Shown here: positions 34,184-42,600 of the stretch, piece by piece | How positions within the stretch are numbered: position 1 is the first letter of the stretch | Layout of the letters: the number at the start of each line of letters is the position of its first letter | NCBI GenBank assembly: GCA_937926105.1 | Contig: CALANS010000112.1 | Location: 42,331-106,330 of the forward strand | From: an uncultured Actinomycetes bacterium | GTDB taxonomy: Bacteria > Actinomycetota > Actinomycetes > Mycobacteriales > Nakamurellaceae | DNA length: 64,000 bases | Direction of reading: 5' to 3' | Translations under genes and position numbers: made by a program | The notes under the pieces: generated by a model | Seen by the model: the letters and a program-made list of their open reading frames with translations, nothing else | What the model was told of the DNA's origin: nothing | Databases searched by the model: none

Positions 34184-34975
34184 GTGACTCAGCCACCACC
34201 CGGCGGCTATCCGCCCCCGGCACCGACCCCGCCCGGCGGACAACCCGGACCCACCCCGGCGGGCCCGCCACCCGCGGGCGGGTATCCACCTCCCGGTGCC
34301 ATGCCGGCCGGGCCCCCGCCGGGTGCGGTTCCCCCGGGCCCACCGCCTGGCGCTCCGGCCGGGCCGCCCCCGGGTTACGCACCGCCGGCCGGAGGGTACC
34401 CACCGCCCCCCGCGGGCGCGCAGGGCTACCCGCCGCCGCCCCAGGGCCAGCCCGGGTACCCGCCGCCCGGCGGCTACCAGCAGGGGCCGCCCGCCGGTGC
34501 CAACCCAATCGACTTCTCGAAGATCTCAGTCCTCGGCTGGTGCCTGATGGGTGCGTCTCTGCTGACCTTGATTGCGAGCTTCTTCAACTTCTGGTCGGTC
34601 AGCGTCTCCGGGTTTGGTGGCGGTGGTGTCAACGGCTGGTCGCTATGGTGGTGGATCCCGGTCCTGATCGCATTGGCGGTCGGCGTCATCTACGCCCTGA
34701 ACATCTTCGGTGTGTTGAAGCCGGGTCAGGTCCAGCCCCTGTGGCTGTTCTATGCGGCGGCAGCATCGTTCGTCTTGATGATCTTTGTCCTGATCCACAC
34801 ATTCGCCTACGGCGGCTCGTACTTCGGCGTGTCCGGCGGAGTATCGGCGGGCCCCGGTTTCGGCGTGTGGTTCGCGTTGATCACGACGCTTGCGCTGACG
34901 TATTTCGCTGCATTGGCTGCGCAGTCCGCGGGCGCCAGGCTCCCGTTCAAGATCCCCGGCCCTGCCAACTTCTAA
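34184..34975 (+). CDS. Pro/Gly-rich tetraspan membrane protein
   Basis: 263 residues. Residues 1-105 are a low-complexity tail built from PPPGGYPPP-like repeats, probably cytoplasmic and disordered. Four hydrophobic helices follow, at about residues 116-137, 151-173, 186-206 and 222-243, with a Phe/Trp-rich second loop (FFNFWSVSVSGFGGGG). Such Pro-rich four-helix proteins are common and uncharacterised in Actinobacteria; some take part in cell-envelope growth. AGGAGGT 4 nt before the GTG fixes the start. A 15-bp perfect hairpin terminates the unit. Confidence 0.8.
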   Translation: MTQPPPGGYPPPAPTPPGGQPGPTPAGPPPAGGYPPPGAMPAGPPPGAVPPGPPPGAPAGPPPGYAPPAGGYPPPPAGAQGYPPPPQGQPGYPPPGGYQQGPPAGANPIDFSKISVLGWCLMGASLLTLIASFFNFWSVSVSGFGGGGVNGWSLWWWIPVLIALAVGVIYALNIFGVLKPGQVQPLWLFYAAAASFVLMIFVLIHTFAYGGSYFGVSGGVSAGPGFGVWFALITTLALTYFAALAAQSAGARLPFKIPGPANF

Positions 34976-34994
34976 CCTCACGCTCTCACAGCGG

Positions 34995-35030
34995 CGGTGG
35001 CCGCGACCCGATCCGGGGTCGCGGCCACCG
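34995..35030 (+). terminator. strong hairpin terminator after the Pro-rich gene
   Basis: A perfect 15-bp stem (34995-35009 with 35016-35030) closes a 6-nt loop (GATCCG). It starts 20 bp after the stop codon. No long T-run follows. Confidence 0.8.
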
Positions 35031-35122
35031 GCCGTTTCCGGGCGGCCAGTGGCGTTCCGGACAACCGGGTGCCCCCCGTGTCACCGCGACCGGCCGCTCG
35101 GCTGAGCCTGCTCCCCGGAACC

Positions 35123-35212
35123 CCCGTCACCGATCCCAGCCCGGCCGTCATCCAGCCCGTCCGACGCCCAGCCCGTCACCGATCCCAGGCGTCGCTCGCA
35201 GGCCCGTCACCG
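35123..35212. repeat. dispersed CCCGTCACCGATCCCAG repeats upstream of the aminotransferase
   Basis: Two exact 17-bp copies (35123-35139 and 35172-35188) are 49 bp apart, and a third partial copy (CCCGTCACCG) starts at 35203. They lie 22-110 bp before the aminotransferase start codon in the same motif family as 6231-6260 and 33461. Confidence 0.65.
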
Positions 35213-35233
35213 TCGGGTGGTGGAATCGGGGGC

Positions 35234-36301
35234 ATGACCGACCCGCTCAGCCTCACCGACGCCGCCGCCCTGTGGGATGTGCGGCCGGGCTTTTTGGACA
35301 GCTCCTCCTACGGGCCGCCGCCCCGGCCGGCCTGGCAGGCGCTGCAGCGCTCGCTGGACGACTGGCGTGCCGGGGCCGGCCCCTGGGCGCCCTGGGCCGC
35401 CTCGGTGCAGGCCTCGCGGGAGTCGTTCGCCGCGATGGTCGGCATCTCACCGGACCGGGTCGCCACCGGCGCCGCCGTGTCCCAGTTACTGGCACCCGTC
35501 GGCGCCGCCCTGCCGGACGGCGCCTCGGTGCTGGTGCCGGACATCGAGTTCACCTCCGGCGTGTTCCCGTTCGCCGTGCACGCCGACCGCGGCATACGGG
35601 TGCGCACGGCGCCGCTCGCGGACCTGGCCGATGCCATTGAGGCGAGCACATCGCTGGTGAGCTTCTCGGCGGTGCAGTCGGCCACCGGCGAGGTCGCTGA
35701 TATCGCCGCCGTCACCGCCCGGGCGCGCGAAGTGGGCGCCGTGACCGTGCTGGATGCCACCCAGGCCGCGGGGTGGCTGCCGCTGGACGCGCTGGCCGTC
35801 GACGTGCTGTCGGCGGGCGCCTACAAGTGGCTGTGCGCCCCCCGCGGCACGGCGTTCGCCACCCTGCACCCGGGTCTGGTCGAGCGGCACCCCGAGTTCG
35901 CAGCGCGGCTCCGACCGCTGGCGGCCGGCTGGTACGCGGCTCAGCCGGGCGCCTATTACGGCATGCCACTGCGACTGCGCGACGACGCCGGGGCGTTCGA
36001 CATCTCCCCTGCCTGGCACAGCTGGGTCGGCACCGCGCCGGCGCTGGACGTGCTCTTGTCGGTGGGCGTCGCGACGATCGGCGCACACAACATCGCGCTG
36101 GCCAACGCGTTCCGGTCGGGGCTGGGCCTGCCGCCGTCGGATTCGGCGATCGCGTCCGTGGCTGTGCCGGACGAGGCGATCGAACGCTTGCGGAGCGCCG
36201 GGGCGCGGTTTTCCGAAATGGACGGCCGCGCCCGGTTGGCGTTCCACCTGTACAACACCGAGGAGGACGTGCAGGCCGCCCTGGCGGCGATCCGCGGCTG
36301 A
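35234..36301 (+). CDS. class V PLP-dependent aminotransferase/desulfurase-like
   Basis: 355 residues, somewhat shorter than SufS-type desulfurases (~400). The PLP pocket is recognisable: VATGAAVSQLLAPV, VLDATQAAGWLPLDAL with the Asp that contacts the pyridine nitrogen, and the Schiff-base Lys in SAGAYKWLCAPRGTAF. The mobile catalytic Cys loop of cysteine desulfurases is not evident, so it is more likely an aminotransferase or isopenicillin-epimerase-like enzyme; the substrate is unknown. ATG 35234 starts the conserved fold; the earlier frame is Pro/Arg-rich noise. It is followed by a hairpin of the repeated family. Confidence 0.83.
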   Translation: MTDPLSLTDAAALWDVRPGFLDSSSYGPPPRPAWQALQRSLDDWRAGAGPWAPWAASVQASRESFAAMVGISPDRVATGAAVSQLLAPVGAALPDGASVLVPDIEFTSGVFPFAVHADRGIRVRTAPLADLADAIEASTSLVSFSAVQSATGEVADIAAVTARAREVGAVTVLDATQAAGWLPLDALAVDVLSAGAYKWLCAPRGTAFATLHPGLVERHPEFAARLRPLAAGWYAAQPGAYYGMPLRLRDDAGAFDISPAWHSWVGTAPALDVLLSVGVATIGAHNIALANAFRSGLGLPPSDSAIASVAVPDEAIERLRSAGARFSEMDGRARLAFHLYNTEEDVQAALAAIRG

Positions 36302-36312
36302 GCCCTCCTCTT

Positions 36313-36366
36313 CCGGCTTGTGTGTCTGAGGTGGCGCTATGCCGCCACGAGAGACACACAAGCCGG
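36313..36366. terminator. hairpin element family, copy 2
   Basis: A 15-bp outer stem (36313-36327 with 36352-36366) and an inner GTGGCG/CGCCAC stem surround CTATGC. It lies 12 bp after the aminotransferase stop and just before the next promoter. Confidence 0.75.
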
Positions 36367-36370
36367 GCGA

Positions 36371-36376
36371 TAGTGT
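36371..36376 (+). promoter_or_regulatory. -10 box of a leaderless promoter for the SH3-like gene
   Basis: TAGTGT, 6 nt (CGGGTG), then GTG at 36383. It begins 5 bp after the hairpin of copy 2. Confidence 0.5.
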
Positions 36377-36382
36377 CGGGTG

Positions 36383-36607
36383 GTGCCAGTGGGCGAGGCG
36401 GCAGTGGAGATGTTGCGGGCGCTGCCCCTCGGCACCCGCGTGGTGGTGCGGCGCCGCGAGGACGACGGATTCCACGACGCGCTCGGCGATCTGGTCGCGA
36501 TCGACGAGGACGCCTGTACGGTGCAGACCCGCCGCGGGCCGGTGACGGTGCCGCTGGCAAAGATCACCCGCGCCAAGCCCGTTCCTCCCCCTCCCCCGCC
36601 CCGCTGA
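36383..36607 (+). CDS. small stand-alone SH3-like domain protein
   Basis: 74 residues, a single small beta-barrel: LGTRVVVRRREDDGFHDALGDL, then ACTVQTRRGPVTVPLAKITRAK and a Pro-rich end (KPVPPPPPPR). It resembles the N-terminal SH3-like domain found ahead of GNAT acetyltransferases of the Rv0428c/cg3035 type, here without the acetyltransferase. That likeness is from memory. The molecular role is unknown; such domains often bind partners or nucleic acids. The second of two adjacent GTG codons is chosen because a -10 box lies exactly 6 nt before it. Flanked on both sides by hairpins of the repeated family. Confidence 0.65.
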   Translation: MPVGEAAVEMLRALPLGTRVVVRRREDDGFHDALGDLVAIDEDACTVQTRRGPVTVPLAKITRAKPVPPPPPPR

Positions 36608-36612
36608 TTCTG

Positions 36613-36663
36613 CGCTTGTGTGTCCCAGGTGGCGCTATACCGCCACGTCAGGCACACAAGCCG
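36613..36663. terminator. hairpin element family, copy 3
   Basis: CTTGTGTG/CACACAAG at the base (36615-36622 with 36653-36660) and GTGGCG/CGCCAC near the apex, with mismatches between. It separates two convergent genes and overlaps the end of the DUF559 gene. Confidence 0.65.
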
Positions 36664-37564
36664 AGCGAATGCCCAGCCGGATCAGGTCGACGACCACCGA
36701 GTCCGGATCGTCGCGGAGTTCGCGCGTGGTGCATCGAATCACCAGCCGACGTGGATCGGTCAACCGTCGCTGCCGGGCGATGTCGTCCTGCCAATGCTCG
36801 ACCTCCATGTGGAATCCCCCGTCGATCTCCAACACGATGACCCGGCCGTCCGGCAACTGCCATTCGCAGTCCCTGAATCGGCGCGCACCGGCGGCATCCC
36901 GGCGAGCAACTTGTCTTGTCGGGGCAGGCAGCCCCCGCTCTCGGCAGATCCGACCCACGTCCAATTCGCCCATTGACTGTGCACCGCCGGAGATCTCACC
37001 GAGCATCTCGCGGAACAGCGGTGCGCGGTGCAAGGGTGCCATGCTGCGCAACCACCACAGCAACTGGCTGGCGGTCGTCAGCCGCTGCTGGACCACCGCG
37101 GCCAACAATCCCTGCCCGACCCGCGGCGAGAGTTCGTAGGCAGCAGCCAGCAGCACGGCAGGTTCCAACCGGCATACCGGTAGGCCGGGCCTGACCGCGC
37201 CCAGCGTGCCCAAGGGGCGGCGGGTGCGAACGAAGCGAATGCCGGCCACCGGGTCCAGCACCCGCTGATGGCCCACGAGAATCGTCACCTCCGCTCGATC
37301 CCACCGCTGCAGTCCCTGTTCGGCTGCAGCGGTCAAACCACCCACCAACGAACCAGGACCCGCGTGCAGCACGCCCAGCCAGCACTGCTGGGTCCAGGTC
37401 AGCGACCCGGTGACGGTGCTGATAACCGTGCTGCTGCGCGCAGCCCACCGCCGAGCAGCGATCTGGTTGCGCACAACATGAGCGTCGATGCCGAGCTTGT
37501 TCAGTTGCCGACGGGCAATCATGTGCTGCTGCGCCTCAGCAACGGATCCCCAGGTCGTTTCCAT
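36635..37564 (-). CDS. DUF559 domain protein with AbiEi-like N-terminus
   Basis: 309 residues. The N-terminal ~100 residues resemble the winged-helix/antitoxin-like start of actinobacterial type IV toxin-antitoxin AbiEi-family proteins (QLNKLGIDAHVVRNQIAARRW). The C-terminal ~110 residues are DUF559, related to very-short-patch-repair-type endonucleases: ELDVGRICRERGLP, DCEWQLPDGRVIVLEIDGGFH with the acidic metal-binding residues, and RLVIRCTTRELRDDP. Actual nuclease activity is unproven for the family. ATG 37564 begins the frame; base composition is a little less GC-rich than its neighbours, which hints at more recent acquisition. Confidence 0.75.
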   Translation of the reverse strand: METTWGSVAEAQQHMIARRQLNKLGIDAHVVRNQIAARRWAARSSTVISTVTGSLTWTQQCWLGVLHAGPGSLVGGLTAAAEQGLQRWDRAEVTILVGHQRVLDPVAGIRFVRTRRPLGTLGAVRPGLPVCRLEPAVLLAAAYELSPRVGQGLLAAVVQQRLTTASQLLWWLRSMAPLHRAPLFREMLGEISGGAQSMGELDVGRICRERGLPAPTRQVARRDAAGARRFRDCEWQLPDGRVIVLEIDGGFHMEVEHWQDDIARQRRLTDPRRLVIRCTTRELRDDPDSVVVDLIRLGIRSACVPDVAV

Positions 37565-37663
37565 CCATCAGATGGTGCCCCGAACTCAAGGGTGGGCCCG
37601 TGAGCTATCCACATCCGAGCCAACCAGGCCGAGGTTGTGCACAATCCGCTCGGCGCCCCCCTC

Positions 37664-37715
37664 CGCCTCGTGTGCCCCACGTGGCGCTATGGCGCAACCT
37701 CAGACTCCCAAGGCG
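37664..37715. terminator. hairpin element family, copy 4 (degenerate)
   Basis: Only CGCCT/AGGCG at the base still pairs well, but the GTGGCGCTAT apex and the right half (CCTCAGACTC) match copy 1. It follows the stop codon of the ABC-2 permease gene, which reads toward it. Confidence 0.55.
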
Positions 37716-37719
37716 AGAA

Positions 37720-38949
37720 TCAGCGAGCCAGGGCCTTGCGCAGCGAGACGCGGGCGCCGATGTGGATCACGGCATTGCGGTAGATCCGCCCGGCCAGCGC
37801 GGCCAGCGCCGGGATCATCGCCAGAGCCAGCACCAGCGCCAGCGCCGCCTCCCAGGCGGGCACCCCGCCCATTGCCAGCCGCATCGGCATCAGCGTCGGC
37901 GCGAACAGCGGGATCACGCTCAGTACCGAGACCAGGCTGTTGGACGGGTCTCCCGGCAGGATCGAGATGCCCAGCACGTAGCCGGCGATAACGAAGATCA
38001 ACACCGGCATGATCACCCCGGCGGCGTCCTCCTGCCGGGACACCAGTGCGCCGGCGGCGGCGAATGCGAACGCGTACATCACAAACCCGATCAGGTACCA
38101 CACCACCAGCCAGACCACCGTGCTGGCCGCCGCCGAGATCGACAGCGTCAGCACCCCCAGCGCCGACGCCAACCCGACGCCGACGATGCCGTAGGCGGCC
38201 ACCTGGATCAGGCCCAGCAGCCCGATACCGAGCACCTTGCCGGACATCAGTTCCCACGGCCGGATCGTCGCCAGCAGCAATTCGACGACTCGGCTGGACT
38301 TCTCCTCCACCACGCCCTGCGCGACCAATTGACCACCGGTCATCAACGACAGGTAGATCAGGATCCCGGCCACGCTACCCAGCACGATCTGCGCCACGTC
38401 GTAGTGGTGCGGCGGGGAGAGCACCTGCAGGTCCAGCCCGGCATTCGACACCGCCGCGTTCACGGTGGCCGGATCCCCGCCCAGCATGCGAATCTGGTGG
38501 TCCAGGGCCATATTCCGGGCCAGCACGGTGAGCGCTCCCTGCAATCCGGCGTCCAGCTTGGACTCCACCACGACGTGCAGGGCACCGGATGCCGACGGCA
38601 CCAGCAGCGCCGCCAACTCACCGTCGGCGACCCGTTTCTGGCCGGCCGCCTCGTTCGGCACGGTCTCCGCCGACAGGTGCTGCCCCACCGCGGTCCCGGT
38701 GGCCTCAACCTGGGCCAGTTGCTGCGCATCGCCCTGCAACACCCCGACCGTGACCGTCGACGGCCCGGACCCCGCCAGCAGCTTGAAGATCACCACCATC
38801 GCGACAATCATCAACAACACGACGAGCGTCATCACGCGGAATGCCTTGCTGTGCAGGCGGGTCGTCAGCTCACGTCCGGCCACCAGGCGGATGGCGGACA
38901 GGGAGCTCAGCGCGGCGGGCGCGGAACCCGGCGACAACGGCGCGCTCAT
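37720..38949 (-). CDS. ABC-2 type exporter permease (NatB/YhaP-like)
   Basis: 409 residues. One N-terminal helix (about 35-55) is followed by a ~140-residue extracytoplasmic domain and then six helices packed in the C-terminal half, the ABC2_membrane_3 layout. The conserved VEEKSSRVVELLLATIRPWELMSGK segment (seen in two parts: EEKSSRVVELLLA and PWELMSGKVLGIG) marks the NatB/YhaP family. It exports an unknown substrate, possibly Na+, drugs or envelope components, with the adjoining ATPase. The ATG overlaps the ATPase stop by 4 nt. Confidence 0.88.
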   Translation of the reverse strand: MSAPLSPGSAPAALSSLSAIRLVAGRELTTRLHSKAFRVMTLVVLLMIVAMVVIFKLLAGSGPSTVTVGVLQGDAQQLAQVEATGTAVGQHLSAETVPNEAAGQKRVADGELAALLVPSASGALHVVVESKLDAGLQGALTVLARNMALDHQIRMLGGDPATVNAAVSNAGLDLQVLSPPHHYDVAQIVLGSVAGILIYLSLMTGGQLVAQGVVEEKSSRVVELLLATIRPWELMSGKVLGIGLLGLIQVAAYGIVGVGLASALGVLTLSISAAASTVVWLVVWYLIGFVMYAFAFAAAGALVSRQEDAAGVIMPVLIFVIAGYVLGISILPGDPSNSLVSVLSVIPLFAPTLMPMRLAMGGVPAWEAALALVLALAMIPALAALAGRIYRNAVIHIGARVSLRKALAR

Positions 38950-39857
38950 GCGGCCACCTCCTCGGTGACGACGTGCCGGAACAGTTCGGTCAGATCGGGC
39001 CTGCGCCAGGAGAACTCCGCCACCGGCCCGGTCGCCAACGCCGCCGCGAGCACGGCCTGGTCGTCGGTGCCTGGCGCCAACTGCAACGTCACCGTTGTAT
39101 TCTGCTGCGCCGTCACCGTTACCCCCGGAATCGCAGCCGCCCAGCCGGGCGGTCCCTGCGGCGCAGTCACCACCAGCCGTCCCTCGGCGCCGGCGCGCAG
39201 CTCGTCCACCCCGCCCAGCGCCACCATCCGGCCGGCCTTCACGATGCCCACTCGATGGCACAGCCGCTGCACCAGATCCAGCTGGTGGCTGGAGAAGATC
39301 ACCGGGACGCCCGCGGCGGCGCGCTCGGCCAGCACCTGGCTCATCACGTCCACCGCGACCGGGTCCAGCCCGGAGAACGGCTCGTCCAGCACGAGAATTT
39401 CCGGAGAATGCACCAGCGCGGCCGCCAACTGCACCCGTTGTTGGTTGCCCAGGCTCAGCTTTTGCAGCTCGTCACCCCACCGGCCGTGCACGCCCAACCG
39501 CTCGGCCCACTGCTCGGCCGCCGACCGCGCCGCACCCGCGGCCATGCCGTGCAGCCGGGCCAGGTAGATCAGCTGCTCGCCGACCTTCATCTTCGGGTAC
39601 AGGCCCCGCTCCTCTGGCATGTAGCCGATGTGCCGGCGGCTGGCCAGGTCGATCCGCTGGCCGGCCCAGCGCACCTCGCCGGCATCGGCCGAGAGCACGC
39701 CCAAGATGATGCGCATGGTGGTGGTCTTGCCGGCGCCATTGCTGCCGACGAAGCCGAACACCTCGCCGGCCCGCACATCGAAGGTCATATCGTCCAGTGC
39801 GACCACCGAGCCGTACCGCTTGCTCAGGTGGTCGATCTGCAGGCTGGTCTCGGCCAT
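38946..39857 (-). CDS. ABC exporter ATPase (NatA/YhaQ-like)
   Basis: 303 residues. Walker A GSNGAGKTTTMRII, Q-loop YMPEERGLYPKMKV, signature LSLGNQQRVQLAAALV, Walker B ILVLDEPFSGLDP and switch His VIFSSHQLD are intact. The YMPEERGLYPKM sequence is typical of the YhaQ/NatA group of ABC-2 exporters. A C-terminal ~80-residue domain is specific to this group. GGGAGGA 7 nt upstream fixes the ATG at 39857. It partners the following permease and should not be taken for the missing ATPase of the PhnDE-like importer upstream, which is a different ABC class. Confidence 0.9.
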   Translation of the reverse strand: MAETSLQIDHLSKRYGSVVALDDMTFDVRAGEVFGFVGSNGAGKTTTMRIILGVLSADAGEVRWAGQRIDLASRRHIGYMPEERGLYPKMKVGEQLIYLARLHGMAAGAARSAAEQWAERLGVHGRWGDELQKLSLGNQQRVQLAAALVHSPEILVLDEPFSGLDPVAVDVMSQVLAERAAAGVPVIFSSHQLDLVQRLCHRVGIVKAGRMVALGGVDELRAGAEGRLVVTAPQGPPGWAAAIPGVTVTAQQNTTVTLQLAPGTDDQAVLAAALATGPVAEFSWRRPDLTELFRHVVTEEVAA

Positions 39858-39940
39858 GTGGTGTCCTCCCGACGGTCCGACGGTGTCCAAATCGGCCCCG
39901 CCCCCGCACGGCGGACCGGCCGGTCACCTAGGGTACGGGG

Positions 39941-40825
39941 TCACTCGGCCAGGTTCTGCGCGATCACCGCCATGGTCCGGGCATGCGCATCGGCGGCTGC
40001 CGGGCCCAGGGCGTGCGCCACGGCCGCCACCAGCGCCTCGGCCAGGATGAACTGCGGAATGCGCGTGGTGACGGTGAGCTCCTCGCGGAAGCTGGCCTCC
40101 CGCATGCCGACCACCAGGATGTGATCGGCCTGCGCGGTCAGCGCGGAGCGGGCAAAGGCGGTGACGAGAACCACCGGTGCGCCGGCATCCCGGGCAGCCG
40201 CGGCCGCCCGAACGGTGGTCTCATTGGCCCCCGATCCGCTGATCACCAACAGCACTCCCGCGCCATCGAGCTGGCCGGCGGCGATCTGCTGGTACAGCGG
40301 GTCGGTAGGTGCCACGGCCGACCGGCCGATCGCCACCAGCCGCTGCGCCGCGTGCTGGGCAAGGGACGCCGACAATCCGTTGCCCACCACCACGATTCGG
40401 TCCGCCTGGGCCAGCACGCCTACCGCGGCCGACAGTTCGGCGGTGTCCAGCAGCGCCGTCATCGCCGACACCGACTCGCCCACCGTCGCGAACGAGGCGA
40501 GCACCACCTCCGCCGGGGTCTGCGGGTCGGCACCGTGCGTGCGATGTGGGCCGGCCCCGGTAGCGCCCAGGTCGCGCGCCAGCATGACACGCAGCTGCTG
40601 ATAGCCGGAGTAGCCCAGCCGCTGGCATGCTCGCACCACGGTCGCGCGCGAGGCTCCGGCCGCGTCGGCCACCTGCTGGGAGGACATCTCGATGACTTCG
40701 GTCGGTCGGTCCAGCAGGATTTCGGCGACCGCCCGCTCGGCCGGCAGCAACGACGGCACCAGCGACCGGATGCGCGCCATCACCTCGCCGGGCACCGGGG
40801 CTCCGGCCACCGGATCCATCGTCAC
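39941..40825 (-). CDS. MurR/RpiR-family transcriptional regulator
   Basis: 294 residues. An N-terminal RpiR HTH (LLPAERAVAEILLDRP, then QQVADAAGASRATVVRACQRLGYSGYQQLR) is joined to a SIS domain (ADRIVVVGNGLSASLAQHAAQRL; VLLVISGSGANETTVRAA), which binds phosphosugars. It lies 62 bp after the PhnE-like gene on the same strand and is probably part of that operon, giving it the job of sensing the imported compound or its phosphorylated product. GTG 40825 and ATG 40819 are both possible starts. Such regulators usually control sugar-phosphate metabolism, which bears on the transporter's substrate. Confidence 0.88.
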   Translation of the reverse strand: MTMDPVAGAPVPGEVMARIRSLVPSLLPAERAVAEILLDRPTEVIEMSSQQVADAAGASRATVVRACQRLGYSGYQQLRVMLARDLGATGAGPHRTHGADPQTPAEVVLASFATVGESVSAMTALLDTAELSAAVGVLAQADRIVVVGNGLSASLAQHAAQRLVAIGRSAVAPTDPLYQQIAAGQLDGAGVLLVISGSGANETTVRAAAAARDAGAPVVLVTAFARSALTAQADHILVVGMREASFREELTVTTRIPQFILAEALVAAVAHALGPAAADAHARTMAVIAQNLAE

Positions 40826-40887
40826 CGCCCCCTACCGATGTTCGGGCTCATGCGGCGCCCAGGAGCGCCGACCCCGGACCATGATGC

Positions 40888-41751
40888 TCATGCCGCGCTC
40901 CGGGACCGCAACCGGGGCAGCCGGGGGGCGGACCAACGGCCGGTGATCAGCCTGCGGCGCAGCATTCCGGAGGCCAGGTCGATGATCACCGTCACCACGA
41001 TGACCACGATGACCAACGTGCCCACCGCATCCCAGATTCGGAATTGGACGTTGTCGGACAGCACCTTGCCGATCCCGCCGGCACCGATCAGCCCCAGCAC
41101 GACCGAGGCGCGGACGCTGATCTCGAACCGGTACAGCCAGAACGCCAGCACCTCGGGCTGGGCCTGCGGCCAGATCCCCCAGCGCACGATCTGCCGCAGG
41201 TTGCCGCCGGCCGACCGCACCGCCTCGATGGGCCCGCGCGCCACCGCCTCCATCGACTCGTAGCCCCACTTGCCCAGCGTGCCCATGGATCCCACCGCGA
41301 TGGCCAGCGCCCCGGTGTAGGAGGTCAGACCAGTCACCGACAGGATCAGGATGGCGATCACCACCTCGGGGACGGCCCGCAACACCGCGAAGATGCCGCG
41401 CACGGCCATCCGAACCGGCAGCGGGGCGACCCCACGGGTGGCCAGAAAACTCAGCGGCCACGACACTAGGATACCGAGAACCGTTCCAAACCAAGCCATA
41501 TCGACCGATAGCAGGGTAGCCGACAACGCATGCCCCAGTGTCGAGAGGTCCGGCGGTCCGAACATCAGGCCCAGGTAGTGCACCATCCGGCCGGGAAAGC
41601 GCACCAGCTGCGACCAGCGCATATCGGTGTCAACGAAACAGACGATGACGACGATCGCGGTGAGCGCCACCGACAGCATCCGACGGGCGTGCCGCGGGCG
41701 GGGCGGGCGAGCCAGAGTCGGCGGTGACGGAGCCAGCGAGGTGCTGGTCAT
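40888..41751 (-). CDS. phnE: PhnE-like ABC importer permease (second copy in the operon)
   Basis: 287 residues with about six helices of the BPD_transp_1 family. The coupling segment reads ARGPIEAVRSAGGNLRQIVRWGIWPQ, followed by VRASVVLGLIGAGGIGKVL, the PhnE hallmark. It resembles the permease of phosphate/phosphite/phosphonate importers. The ATG overlaps the upstream phnE stop by 4 nt, so the two permeases are made together and probably form a heterodimer. The expected ATPase (phnC) is absent from the operon and the window. Confidence 0.88.
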   Translation of the reverse strand: MTSTSLAPSPPTLARPPRPRHARRMLSVALTAIVVIVCFVDTDMRWSQLVRFPGRMVHYLGLMFGPPDLSTLGHALSATLLSVDMAWFGTVLGILVSWPLSFLATRGVAPLPVRMAVRGIFAVLRAVPEVVIAILILSVTGLTSYTGALAIAVGSMGTLGKWGYESMEAVARGPIEAVRSAGGNLRQIVRWGIWPQAQPEVLAFWLYRFEISVRASVVLGLIGAGGIGKVLSDNVQFRIWDAVGTLVIVVIVVTVIIDLASGMLRRRLITGRWSAPRLPRLRSRSAA

Positions 41752-42563
41752 GCGATCAACCGCCGGCGCACCCAGGACGAGACCGTCTCCAGCACCAGGA
41801 TGATCACCAGGATCTCCAGGATGATCAGACTCAACGCATGGTAGTGGTAGAAGGTGCGGACCTTGTCGATCAGCAACCCCAGGCCGCCGGCGCCCACCAG
41901 CCCGAGCACGGTGGACACCCGAATATTCAGCTCCAGGGTGTACAGGACATGAGACGCGTAGGCGGGCAACGCTTCCGGCAGCACTCCGGCGCGGTCCGCC
42001 TTCGCCCAGCTGGCACCGGTGGCCAGCGCGGCCTCCTGCGGCCCGCGGTCCACGGCATCCAGCGCCTCGGACACCAGCTTGACCAGGATACCCAGGTCGA
42101 AGAAGAACAGCGCCATCATCCCGGACAGCGCCCCGGTGCCTACCACGGCGACCAGGATCGCCGCATACAGCAGGTCGGGTACCGCACGAACCATGTTCAT
42201 GATCGCGCGCACGGTCAGCATGAAACCGGTGCGGGGATTGGTGACCCGAGATGCCAGGAAAGACAGTGGCAACGAGACCACCGAGGAGATGAAGGTGGCA
42301 ATGACGGCCATCTCGACGGTCTCGGCCAGCGACCGAAGGGTCTGCGGGAAGAACGTGTAGTCCGGCTGCAATAGCTTGACGAAGTTGGACGCCCCGTGCC
42401 GCCAGTTGTCGATCAGATCGCTGAGGTTCACACCGATCGCAGCCCCGGTGACGTAGGTGATCGTCAGCACGATGGCGGCGATCAGCCAGCCCTTCCAGGC
42501 GGTGCGGGGCTTGCGCGGCCGGGCCGGCACATCGGTGCCGGCCCGGCCCACGGTTGCTGTCAT
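41748..42563 (-). CDS. phnE: PhnE-like ABC importer permease (first copy)
   Basis: 271 residues, about six helices. The motifs FISSVVSLPLSFLASR, DRGPQEAALATGASWAKADRAGVLPE and RVSTVLGLVGAGGLGLLIDKV are those of PhnE. It is homologous to the next gene but clearly diverged, consistent with an obligate heterodimer rather than a recent duplication. It follows the PhnD-like binding-protein gene by 37 bp and overlaps the second permease by 4 nt. Confidence 0.88.
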   Translation of the reverse strand: MTATVGRAGTDVPARPRKPRTAWKGWLIAAIVLTITYVTGAAIGVNLSDLIDNWRHGASNFVKLLQPDYTFFPQTLRSLAETVEMAVIATFISSVVSLPLSFLASRVTNPRTGFMLTVRAIMNMVRAVPDLLYAAILVAVVGTGALSGMMALFFFDLGILVKLVSEALDAVDRGPQEAALATGASWAKADRAGVLPEALPAYASHVLYTLELNIRVSTVLGLVGAGGLGLLIDKVRTFYHYHALSLIILEILVIILVLETVSSWVRRRLIA

Positions 42564-42600
42564 GACGTAAGCACCGTCACGGCCGTCGTCGCTCGCGCGG

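Noticed and set aside
37600..39567. Plus-strand open frame opposite the ABC-2 exporter genes
   Set aside because: Shadow composition; exporter motifs are on the minus strand.
38946..39857. NatA-like ATPase as the missing PhnC
   Set aside because: Its signature motifs and its overlap with an ABC-2 permease make it an exporter subunit.
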